From positions 62,001-126,000 of the forward strand of contig CM121342.1 in NCBI GenBank assembly GCA_051530055.1: a stretch of 64,000 nucleotides of DNA. The letters are read 5' to 3'. Made by a program: the position numbers and the translations under genes. Below, one piece after another: positions 11,954-20,340 of the stretch. Position 1 is the first letter of the stretch; the number at the start of each line of letters is the position of its first letter. Source of the DNA: Neoechinorhynchus agilis (taxonomy: Eukaryota > Acanthocephala). The notes under the pieces were generated by a model. It did no database searches, was not told the origin of the DNA, and was given only the letters and a program-made list of their open reading frames with translations.

Positions 11954-12234
11954 TGAGCTGGATTCTTGCTCACATGAAATGCAATTGTTGCCATCGTTTG
12001 GATTGAAGATCGCCTTATTTTAATAATTTTTAGACCCAGTGACTTCGCTTTAGACATAATAGAATTTCCGCCAGACTGGTGCCTTCCAGGGTTAAGATAT
12101 CGGGTATAACGCTCACATACTGCGTTCACAAAATCTTGTCCAACATGGGTATCGCAATTACGCATCTCCTCACTTTCACTCTCTAAGAATCGCCTGTACC
12201 GACGGTGGAGCTATGGCCTCTTCAGGCAGTCATT

Positions 12235-13263
12235 TTAGAATTCCAGCGGTTCAGCTGTTGTAAAAGAGCCTGCGGACAGATCGCTCATATTCTGAGAAAA
12301 AACGCAAGAGTCTAAGGATTTACTTCTTGTTGTATCGTAAAATCCGGTCCCATTACTGCAATTATATGGGTTCGCAACTTGAATGCTGACCTCGCTGGGT
12401 TGGTTCCGAGTGTTATAGGAATCTGGGAACATAGTTTGGCATAGCCGACTGTCTTCATGGTCGTCGCTGTCTGAGATAAGCGTACCTTCGCGGTTGCAGA
12501 ACGCTGGTATTTCTGCCACCTTCGAACTTGCGGCTGTACTTAAAAGGCACGCCTTGCTGTCCTCCATGGATAAGTCCGTTCTATGACTGTCGATTGTATC
12601 TACACTGCTAACTGACAACGGATCTGCTGCTAATAAAGGTCCGATCGTTTCGTCCGTAGTTTCCGTAATTCCGACACTGACCGAAGGGGGCGTAGGTGCA
12701 TCGCCATCTTTGGTAATTGCTAAGCTACACTGATTGCAATGTGAACGCACAGCCGGTAGATTTCGAAAAGATTTGAGGCAGTTACAGCAAAGAAACGTTA
12801 TTGTCTTGGCGCCATGCGAGCTTTTTGCGTGTGCCATAATACTGTTGTACCGCCCAATGCCTAAGAGAGACAACTGGCAGGCGGGACACCTAGCCGGCGT
12901 GTCATCTATGTTTGAGTACATTATGCTTACGGAATCCCTGCGTTCCGAGTGAGGTGATTTTGTCGACGCTTCAGTCATTAACTGTCGATATCTGTTCGGG
13001 TATTTTTCCTTGCATCTTCTCAAATGGATACCCACACTGCGAGATTCAATGTGTTCGTAGTTATCACATAATGGGCACTGCCAGGCTGCTACGACGGTGT
13101 TATGTTGTGCTCTTAGGTGCTCTATATGTAGCTTGTTTCGCGTTCGGCCTATGAATTGATCCTCACACAAATGGCAAGCAATATTTTGGACCTCTGTCGA
13201 CAAGTAACGCAATAAAGTTTTCGAATAGGTCGAGGACAATTCGTCCCCAATGCCTCTAATCAT
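12235..13263 (-). CDS. R2 N-terminal DNA-binding region with four zinc fingers; first ~16 codons are 28S-derived
   Basis: An open frame of 342 residues. Zinc fingers: C30-C33-H49-H54, C63-C66-H80-C84, C126-C129-H145-H150 and C159-C162-H175-C179, a repeated CCHH/CCHC pattern. In R2 proteins these fingers and the following Myb domain bind the 28S target. Beyond residue 180 the protein is Ser/Asp-rich and probably disordered. The start Met-Ile-Arg-Gly lies inside 28S sequence (minus strand GCGAATGATTAGAGGC is a highly conserved 28S string), so the annotated N-terminus is a fusion and the natural start of this R2 is not visible. It ends at a stop just before the Myb region. Confidence 0.8.
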   Translation of the reverse strand: MIRGIGDELSSTYSKTLLRYLSTEVQNIACHLCEDQFIGRTRNKLHIEHLRAQHNTVVAAWQCPLCDNYEHIESRSVGIHLRRCKEKYPNRYRQLMTEASTKSPHSERRDSVSIMYSNIDDTPARCPACQLSLLGIGRYNSIMAHAKSSHGAKTITFLCCNCLKSFRNLPAVRSHCNQCSLAITKDGDAPTPPSVSVGITETTDETIGPLLAADPLSVSSVDTIDSHRTDLSMEDSKACLLSTAASSKVAEIPAFCNREGTLISDSDDHEDSRLCQTMFPDSYNTRNQPSEVSIQVANPYNCSNGTGFYDTTRSKSLDSCVFSQNMSDLSAGSFTTAEPLEF

Positions 13264-13854
13264 TCGCTTTACCAGATAAAACTGTCTTATGCAACACCAG
13301 CTTTCCTGGGGGAAACTTCGAAGGGAATCAGCTACTGGATGGTTCGATTAGTCTTTCGCCCCTATACACAAATCTGACGATTGATTTGCACGTCAAAAAC
13401 GATACGGACCTCCACCAGAGTTTCCTCCGGCTTCATCCTACTCAGGCATAGTTCACCATCTTTCGGGTCTCAACATGTTCGCTCAATTGCGAACAACAAC
13501 CAACAGTACCTTGCATGTGCCATCCATCATAGGCGATGACCCGGCTAACGGCCAATAACCGCAGCTGGTTATCACAATCATTAAAAAAAACTCGCGTTAA
13601 CTATGCTATCCAGCTTTATTTATTTATCTGGATAACTCGCGCATTTGTTGAACTCCTTATCCCGTGTTTCAAGACGGTTCAAATGATGCCGCCGTTTTAC
13701 CCGCATTATCTTCTCGAACATCCGACTGAATCCGTAATCAACATCGACGAACAAGCCTAACAGTGAGTGAAACAACACCGAAAGAATCCAACGATGCTGG
13801 CGATTGCGTCATCGGAATGCTCAATTTTAGTTTAAAAACTCAACCTCAACCGAC
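13213..13854 (-). rRNA. 28S rRNA gene fragment (D2/D3 region), 5' neighbour of R2 copy B
   Basis: The minus strand contains long strings typical of eukaryotic large-subunit rRNA: GGTGAACTATGCCTGAG, TGGAGGTCCGTA, GACGTGCAAATC, GGGGCGAAAGACTAATCG, CCATCCAGTAGCTG, AAGTTTCCCCCAGGA, and further downstream GGTAAAGCGAATGATTAG. The order and orientation are those of 28S. Both ends are cut: the 5' end meets a 65-bp repeat at ~13855 and the 3' end meets R2 copy B near 13213. It overlaps the 28S region present at 18743-19162 and differs from it at a few percent of sites. It is a partial, dispersed rRNA pseudogene or an rDNA unit broken by R2. Confidence 0.9.
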
Positions 13855-14028
13855 CGTTAGGTCAACAACACGAACCTTTTTGCACCGCACGCTTCTCTGC
13901 CCAGCTCATAGAGCTTTCAATTACGTCACACCATCATGAACTCTTTTTACCACATGCTTCTCTGTCGTTCTCAGAGAGCTATCAATTAGGTCAACAACAT
14001 GAACCTTTTTGCACCGCACGCTTTCGAA
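13855..14028 (+). repeat. ~65-bp tandem repeat, about 2.6 copies
   Basis: The segment starting GGTCAACAACACGAACC at ~13860 recurs at ~13925 in a diverged form and again at ~13988. The shared parts are TTTTTGCACCGCACGCTT and AGAGCTNTCAATTA. It fills the gap between the 28S fragment and satellite A. Confidence 0.75.
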
Positions 14029-14645
14029 TATCACAGTTGTAGTTTAGGACGTCGGTCAATTTCGTACATCGCAACGCGCTGATTCCGAATCTGTATCCAG
14101 ATTTGCGATAGCTGTAATGGTTCTTGAGTTATTTGTTGTTCAATTTTGAGACAAACTCCCTTGATTATTGATATTAAAACGTCGATAAATTTAAGATAAA
14201 ATGAACTTTTTTAGATCTACTTTTGACGCTGAATTCACCTGCAATAACGGTTTGATGTGGCTTTTTAAATTTTTACACTTAGTTTAAGGATTGAAGTTCA
14301 TAAAAGGCACCTGAATTAAATCTGTAGTACTCGTTAGTGGTTACGAAATGATAAAACATTTTGAGCATATATAATGCGCTGATTTCAATGGTGTTTTCTA
14401 ATTTTAATGAATCTTGCAAATTTAGTGATCTTTGACTCTTGTAACTTTTGACCAAATATGATAATGCGATTTCCGATTCGAATATTGCAGCTATAGTTTA
14501 GGACGTCGGTTAATTTAGTACATCGCAAAGCGCTGATTCCAAATCTGTATCAAGATTTGCGATATCTGTAATGGTTCTTGAGTTATTCGTTATTTAATTT
14601 TTAGACAAACTACCTTGATTATAGATATTGTCAATCAATTTAAGA
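14029..14645 (-). repeat. Satellite A (454-bp unit), inverted, about 1.4 copies
   Basis: This is the reverse complement of the unit at 2600-4445. The landmark AGTTTAGGACGTCGG occurs at ~14040 and ~14494, 454 bases apart. The second copy is cut at ~14645, where LINE-J sequence begins without a recognisable 3' end, so the junction is a break in both elements. Confidence 0.88.
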
Positions 14646-16555
14646 TAGAGGAGAGGGGAAAGTACGGCGCCTTTGGGGACCCCTTTAAATATCGGTAGAG
14701 AAGAGGAGCAAGAAGTTCCACATTGAATATATTGTTTGTAGTTAGAGAGGAAAGAGGAAATCCAAGCGAGTTGCAAAGTTGGGAGGCCAAAGCAAGCACA
14801 TGATTGGAGGAGAAGGGAGTGATCTACCGGCTCGAACGCCCTGGAAATATCCAGTTGCATGAGACGGACGGTTGATGCTGGCTTGGAATCTAAGCTGCGC
14901 CCAAGCGTATCGTAGATGCAGAGGAGGGCATCAGAACAAGAGTAATTGGGACGGAAAGCGAATTGGGAAGAGGAGATGTTTTTGGGGAAGAAGTGATGTA
15001 GACGGGTTTTAAAACATTTTTCTAAGATTTTAGAGAAAGGTGAGAGGATAGAGATGGGGCGATAGGATGTGGGGGAAATCTGCTTATCGTTTTTGGGTAG
15101 GGGGACGACACGGGCTTCCTTAAGACACGATGGGAAAGATCCCAATAGAAAGCTAAGGTTCGTCATGTGCATTAGAGGATCGATAAGTTCCGGGATGATG
15201 AGGCGAACGGCCCAATTCGGGATAGTCGAATTAGGTGAAGAATGACGGGGCAGGCGTTTAACGATCTCTAGGATTTCGAGAGGGGAAACTAAGGAAGGGC
15301 ATGTATGAATGGGCTGGTCAGAAAGTTAGAAGGGAGGTTGGGACAATAGATGGGAGGTTTAGGGAGGACAGAGGTTTTTATTCATGGAGTTAAGAATTGA
15401 GAGGAGATCAGATTTGGGGAGAGATGCGAAGGGGGCGGATCTACCAAGACCAGTGCCATTTTTTATTTCACGCCACCAGTTTTGATTGGGGACGGACGAG
15501 ATGAGAGGAATAATTTGCGGGCTATACGGATGCGTTTTGTCAGTCTGGAGTATAGGGAGGGGTAAGCAGGATTACCTGACCGGAAAGCTTTGGTCACCTG
15601 GATTTGAAGGGTTTTTAGAAAAGGCGAGAACCATAGAGGGTCGCGGTTCGAGATTCGTATTGTTTTGCGAGGAAAGGAGATCTTCATCGTAGATTCTATT
15701 AGATTTAACAAAGAGCCCATTGCAATCGAGGGGTCGGTGCCAAAGATGGTAGAGCAGTTCTGCGTGATAAGAGTATTGACACATGCAGCAAAGGCTTGGG
15801 TATGATGATCACGTTTATCCCAGACAACGTAGGGGTCGGAAAAGGAACGTTTTTGAGGTGATGAGGGGGAGAGAAGGATGGAACAATGGTCAGGTGAGGC
15901 GATCGGGGGAGTTCGGTAGTGCACGAGTATTGCCTGATGTTTGAGAAAATTTTATCAAGGCGGGAGGAGAAGCGTGTGGGGAAAGTAGCGAGTTGGGAGA
16001 GATGAGAGAGCGAGGGCAGGATCGGCAGTTTGTTAAAATCGCCCAATATGATGAAGTGATCTGAGGAAGTGGAAAGTAGGTCAGTAAATAAGGGGTCTAT
16101 TTGTTGAAGTGTGTTGGGGATGTTTGAGGAAGGAGGGCGATAAAGGCCAGCGATAGAGATCTCACGTTGGCCATTGCGAAGGGGGAGATGAAGTTGGATG
16201 TGTAGCCATTCAAGATCGTCGGAGATGAAAAGGTAGGGTGAAGAGCAATGGTAAGGGAGAGAGGCGCGGATGAAGATCGATATGACTCCCCCGTTTAGGA
16301 AGTCCCTTGTGAGGTTAAAAGCTTGAAAGTTCTGAAGGAAGACAGATAATTCGCTATGGGGTGAGAGCCATGTTTCCGTAATTACAAGGATGTCGGTGTT
16401 GCAAGAAGAGGCCACTATATAGAGCTATTCCAGTTTGGGGAGGAGGCTGTGGATGTTAGAATAAAAGATTATTGGAAAGGGATGTTTAGAAGGGACATGA
16501 GGGGTGGACACTGCCGGAGAGGGTTGAAGCTACGCAGAGAGAGAATGGATGGGAA
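14646..16555 (-). mobile_element. LINE-J (Jockey/CR1-like) copy 2: endonuclease plus RT, 3' truncated
   Basis: The minus strand reads NIHSLLPKL, then NTDILVITETWLSPHSELSVF, the typical start of an APE endonuclease. Further conserved blocks are IAGLYRPPSSNIPN and FIILGDFNKLP (the catalytic GDFN) between 16415 and 16000, then a frame change. The RT part (15172-14646) has VVPLPKNDKQ, YRPISILSPFSKILEK, motif A MQLDISRAFEPVDH and motif B FKGVPKGAVLSPLLY. It stops there against satellite A, so the YADD box and the 3' end are missing. At least two frameshifts separate the blocks. It is the same family as the remnant at 180-2130. Confidence 0.82.
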
Positions 16556-17694
16556 TTGCGCGTCTGAACATACTGCTTCCATCCGCAATATTTCGAGAGT
16601 GGTTTTGCCGGATGAAGTCTTGGAGCTACTCAGCTATGGTCCGGATTTTATTCCCTACAATCGATCAAAGAGAATCAACTATAGAATCAAGTTAGAAAAT
16701 ATCGCAATGAGAGTGGAAGTAGATAATCTAGATATCCCGATAAGGAAAATCGAGTGTTTCTATGAATCTGCCTTCAAGAGGAGAGGAGTGGATTCAAATG
16801 TTTCACGAAGGATGCTAAGAGGGGTGGATATGCTCAGGTTACTCACACAGATAGTTCCATTGAAGATCGATAAAGGATATGGGTACTGTGTAGTTAGTCA
16901 GCAACAGTATATTGGTGCAAGAGAGGAAATCTTAAATGGAGCTGAATTTTCAGGATTGTCTAAATGCCCAACGTCCAGCCGTAAAAAGGTATTTAATTCC
17001 TTTCTTTTGAACCTCAAAAAAAGAGGCAGGCTTCCGGATGTGGATTATAAGATCCTTCGCTCTACCGATGCGAAAACGCCAAAAATGTACTTGCGAAGGT
17101 ACATAAAGAGCCTGCCAAGTTAAGACCAATAATTGCAGCACACTCCACTTTCTGCACGAACATCTCAAGGATAATGAATAGCTGGTATGTTGAGGAGCCC
17201 AATGGGATCTTCGGACTGTAATAATTCCTTTAACCAAAACGACGGCTTTATTTCAACAAAAATGGAGTATAGGAAATGATGCGGCGCTAGTTAACATTCG
17301 CACCCAACTACGCATCGACACACTACTGATCTACGCATCGACACAATATTGATTATTATACCACGGAGAAGGTGTTGTCTTCGGGAGCTAACTTCGTATC
17401 AAGATTGAAATCATCGTGGAATTCCAAGTATAGAATGATGTCGGCAGATGTGGTTTCTCTGTTGACGAAAATTCCTATCGATGAAGTAATAGAACTCGCA
17501 GTTCCAATCCTGTATACGAATGCTGAATGGAAGTTAACTATAAGCGACTGGCGAAAATTATTGCATTTTGTACCAGATTCTGCAACTTCCAATTTAATGG
17601 CATCGACTACGACCAGATAGATGGAGTGGCGATGGGTAGCCCGTTAGCCCCTGTACTTGCTAAGCTGTACATGCGGCACTGAAAGGGCGAACAT

Positions 17695-18486
17695 TTGTCG
17701 TCGATAAGAGGCATCAATACCTGGCTTAGATATGTTGACGACACGTTCCTGTTAATTGACCCTTCGGAGACTAATATAGATCGTCTTAAGTTCGAGTTAA
17801 ACGGAAAAGACAGGAATATTCAGTGGACGATTGAGGACGAAAATCAAGGAATATTTCCTTTTCTCAATGTAAGAATTGATCGATCATACAATTTTCACTA
17901 CACGACCAGCGTATATCGAAAGAGAGGTATAACAGTGGGCCTTGTGCAATGGACTTCAGCCCAACCTCGAAAATACAAGATTTCGAGGATCATATCGCTC
18001 ATCCTCTGCGCTCTCACACACTGCAGCAATGACAAGTTGGTCAACGAGGAGATTGATTTCCTAAAATATCTGTCAGGTCGATATGGCTATCCGCTCCAGG
18101 TTCTTGAAGAGTGTGTTCGGAATGTGTGGTATGTATCCCAAAGTGAGTCGAAGTCGATAAAGGAAAGTGTGTTTATTAAGCTACCATTTCCTGACGATCG
18201 CTCGTATCACGCGATGGAGCGTATGATGAAATCTGGATGCGATTCAAAACGAGTTGACGTTTACACCAAGAGGGGGCGTAATCTACATGGACTGATTTGT
18301 CCCAAGAAAGATCAGCAGACATCCGCCTCGGTTTACAAAATCCAGTGTTCTTGGTGCGAACAGGTTTACGTGGGACAAACCAACAATTTTAAAAGGCGGA
18401 TGAATGAACACAAATCTTTAATTGCTCGTAATACGGATATGAGTTCAGCAGTGGTGGCTCACACAAAAAATACCGGCCACAATTGA
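17695..18486 (+). CDS. PLE RT motif C through GIY-YIG endonuclease
   Basis: An open frame of 263 residues covering the second half of the PLE protein. WLRYVDDTFLLIDPSETN near residue 12 is the catalytic VDD box with an arginine before it, as in PLEs. FPFLNVRIDR follows. The region around residues 225-250 (YVGQT, then R and EHK) is the GIY-YIG nuclease core; here the first motif reads VYKIQC rather than GIYxxxC and the second reads VYVGQT. The frame ends with an early stop in place of one codon; the same frame then reopens as DFNGAATP to 18632, so it is close to intact at this end. Confidence 0.82.
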   Translation: MSSIRGINTWLRYVDDTFLLIDPSETNIDRLKFELNGKDRNIQWTIEDENQGIFPFLNVRIDRSYNFHYTTSVYRKRGITVGLVQWTSAQPRKYKISRIISLILCALTHCSNDKLVNEEIDFLKYLSGRYGYPLQVLEECVRNVWYVSQSESKSIKESVFIKLPFPDDRSYHAMERMMKSGCDSKRVDVYTKRGRNLHGLICPKKDQQTSASVYKIQCSWCEQVYVGQTNNFKRRMNEHKSLIARNTDMSSAVVAHTKNTGHN

Positions 18487-18657
18487 TTTTAATGGTGCTG
18501 CCACACCCGTACGTAACGATAAACGATTTGAACGAATTGTTGTAGAGACCCTTTACATCAGCAGGTATAATACTTTTGAAGACAATAAGCCAGACTTCAG
18601 AGTGAGGATGAGAGTTCCACCGGATATAACTTGATAATCCCTGAATGTGTGTATTTT

Positions 18658-18712
18658 AGATTCTGAAGAAGATCCACGATAGAAGATCGAAATATTGAAT
18701 TTAACAAATAAT
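18658..18712 (+). other. Possible hammerhead-ribozyme-like motif at the PLE 3' end
   Basis: Just after the PLE coding region the sequence reads CTGAAGAAGATCC, a short loop, then GATCGAAATATT. This is the layout of a minimal hammerhead core (CUGANGA, stem II closed by GATC/GATC, GAAA). PLEs are known to carry hammerhead ribozymes in their terminal repeats. A nearly identical string occurs at 19782-19815. I could not identify a full stem I or III, so activity is uncertain. Confidence 0.4.
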
Positions 18713-18742
18713 CAATTGTAGTTCCCTCAAAGAACCAACAAA

Positions 18743-19473
18743 TCAGGCATAGTTCACCATCTTTCGGGTCTCAACATGTACGCTCAATAGCGAGCAACAA
18801 CCAGCAGTACCTTGCATGTGCCATCCATCAAAGGTGATGACCCGGCTAACGGCCAATAACCGCAGCTGGTTATCACAATCATTAACAAACTCGCGTTAAC
18901 TATGCTATCCACCTTTATTATTGATCTGGATAACTCGCGCATTTGTTGTACTCCTTAGCCCGTGTTTCAAGACGGTTCAAATGATGCCGCCGTTTTACCC
19001 GCATTATCTTCTCGAACATCCGACTGAATCCGCAATCAATATCGACGAACAAGCCTAACAGTGAGCGAAACAACACCGAAAGAATTCAACGATGCTGGCG
19101 ATTGCGTCACTGGAATACTCAATTTTAGTTTAAAAAGTCAACCTCAGCCGACCGTTGCCTGCAAAGGCAATTTGACTATCACATAGATATGTGATCCTGC
19201 GAACTCATCCAATGTCAATTCACCAATATCGACAAAGTCAATAGGTGAAGTTCAACGCGTCTGCGGCAGAGGCACAGTCATGCAGAGCGTCAGCCAACAA
19301 ATTGCGATGTACGCTTCAGTACACATACACGAGTGTGTGTGTATGTACCAGCAGATAACACATCTGAATTGCCAAGACCGAACCTTATGCGTACCCATTT
19401 GCTTTTCAATGTGCAGTTTCACGTACTATTTAACTATCTTTTCAAAGTCCTTTTCAACTTTCCCTCGCGGTAG
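18743..19473 (-). rRNA. 28S rRNA gene fragment (D1/D2 to D3)
   Basis: On the minus strand this runs from CCGCGAGGGAAAGTTGAAAA and AGTACGTGAAAC through the variable D2 expansion, then CGTCTTGAAACACGG and AATGCGCGAGTTA, ending at GATGGTGAACTATGCCTGA. These are well-known conserved strings of eukaryotic 28S in the right order. The 3' end is cut at 18743 by the PLE tail and the 5' end at ~19473, where satellite C-like sequence starts. It carries ~300 bases more at the 5' end than the fragment at 13213-13854. Confidence 0.92.
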
Positions 19474-19625
19474 CAATAGTTACGTCCGCCGTTCACTTAT
19501 TTCAAAAACGTCATCAGCTGAAAAAGATAAAACACGTGCTCATGCATTGTCTTCTGATTTTTAGCAAATAACATACAGGAAAACAGAAATCGACTTCAGT
19601 GTTTTATTTGTGCTGCCCAAATGGT
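19474..19625 (+). repeat. Satellite C monomer (~137 bp) joined to 28S
   Basis: The sequence AGTTACGTCCGCCGTTCAC, then AACACGTGCTCATGC, TAACATACAGGAAAACAG and GTGTTTTATTTGTGCT matches units of the ~137-bp satellite at 34060-34805 and 37141-38040. It sits directly against the truncated 5' end of the 28S fragment. Confidence 0.75.
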
Positions 19626-19835
19626 GGCGTTTGTTGTGCGAAATGATTGAGTATTGCGGAACTGGCATCGGTAGCTCTCTTCTGAGTACACTTATGTTCT
19701 TTAAGAATCTGAAAAGGAATAAGCACGCGTCCCCGGCGGAAGGGGAATAACCTTGGACTCACGTATTAAAAACTTACAAACAATACTGAAGAAGATCCGA
19801 GATAGAGGATCGAAATATTTAATTTAATTAAATTT
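19626..19835. mobile_element. R2 N-terminal scrap (minus) followed by a PLE 3' tail (plus)
   Basis: Minus strand ~19765-19640 reads RVIPLPPGTRAYSFSDS, resembling VVISPPPGPCAPSASDIL of the R2 N-terminus at ~26400. From ~19782 the plus strand has the CTGAAGAAGATCC...GATCGAAATATTTAATT tail also found at the end of the PLE at 18660, so a 3' scrap of a second PLE lies here. Both are too short for firm calls. Confidence 0.45.
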
Positions 19836-20340
19836 AATTACTTTCTCCACTCGAACAAAACAATGATGAACTATCTTTTAAAAATATTTCGTTTTTCATC
19901 ACTTGCCATCTCCGCGTTAATTTGTCCCGGCAAACCATTCGAATAATTTGCTATAGTTATCCATTGTTGTCTTAATGTTCAAGGGGCACTCTTTTTTCTC
20001 CATCCTTGAGCACATCGGCCGCAAGCCTTAAGATGTTCGCCAAGTACAGGGTTCTGTTGCGTCGTCTCTGGTTCCCGATCTTCAAATATATTCAGGCTTC
20101 GACGCCTTGCCTGATTCATCAGAACGGATATTATATACTTATCTTGCGAAAAACCGGGACAAAGGATTCGGCTTTCTTACTTATCAAAAGGTAGTGGACC
20201 GTAAAATCACACCAGTATGCTTCGGCAGCTGCGAATATCACAAACATTGGAGATACTACGGTACCTTCTTGGAGTCCACCGAGGTGAATTTACAGTGCTA
20301 CGTTCGCGCCGGCGAAGCTTAGTGCAACCTTTTGGTAGTT
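19836..20340 (-). mobile_element. R2-like scrap: pre-RT linker region
   Basis: Minus strand ~20300-20000 reads FAAAEAYWCDFTVH and, later, GNQRRRNRTLYLANILRLAADVLKDGEKR. This matches AASAYRCEFVVN and MRRRYRALYFNNTSRLANQIFKSDERR in R2 copy B. Stops and frame changes interrupt it. The ~160 bases between 19836 and 20000 hold nothing I recognise. Confidence 0.5.

Larger units (their letters stand above)
9430..13212 (-). mobile_element. R2-like LINE copy B, nearly full length, joined to 28S at its 5' end
   Basis: This is the most complete R2 copy here. On the minus strand it holds, in order: four zinc fingers (~13175-12720), a Ser/Thr-rich linker, a basic Myb-like region containing GLKIIKIRR (~12040), the RT (11953-10376), thumb (near 10200), a CCHC zinc knuckle CRHC-x7-H-x4-C (~9790-9740) and a restriction-like endonuclease with YKPDLILIE and YIIDFAVYYE (~9610-9520). 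It is broken by about six frameshifts or stops (two stops near 12230-12200, one frame change near 11940, others near 10375, 9910 and 9800). The last ~40 residues of the endonuclease domain are replaced by copy A. Its 5' end abuts 28S sequence. Confidence 0.9.
16556..18742 (+). mobile_element. Penelope-like element (PLE) with RT and GIY-YIG endonuclease, degenerate
   Basis: Plus-strand blocks in order match Penelope-like elements: VLPDEVLELLSYGPDFIPYN at ~16610, KVHK..AKLRPIIAAHST at ~17100, DVVSLLTKIP (RT motif A) at ~17445, GVAMGSPLAPVLAKLYM (motif B) at ~17625, and RYVDDTFLLID (motif C) at ~17725. The C-terminal endonuclease reads YKIQCSWCEQVYVGQTNN near 18340, a GIY-YIG domain typical of PLEs, then DFNGAATPVRNDKRFERIV to a stop at ~18632. 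About five frame breaks occur. PLEs reverse-transcribe their RNA and differ from both LINEs and LTR elements. The left end abuts LINE-J and the right end abuts 28S sequence. Confidence 0.88.

Noticed and set aside
13536-13760. 74-residue plus-strand frame
   Set aside because: Lies wholly in 28S rRNA sequence, antisense to it.
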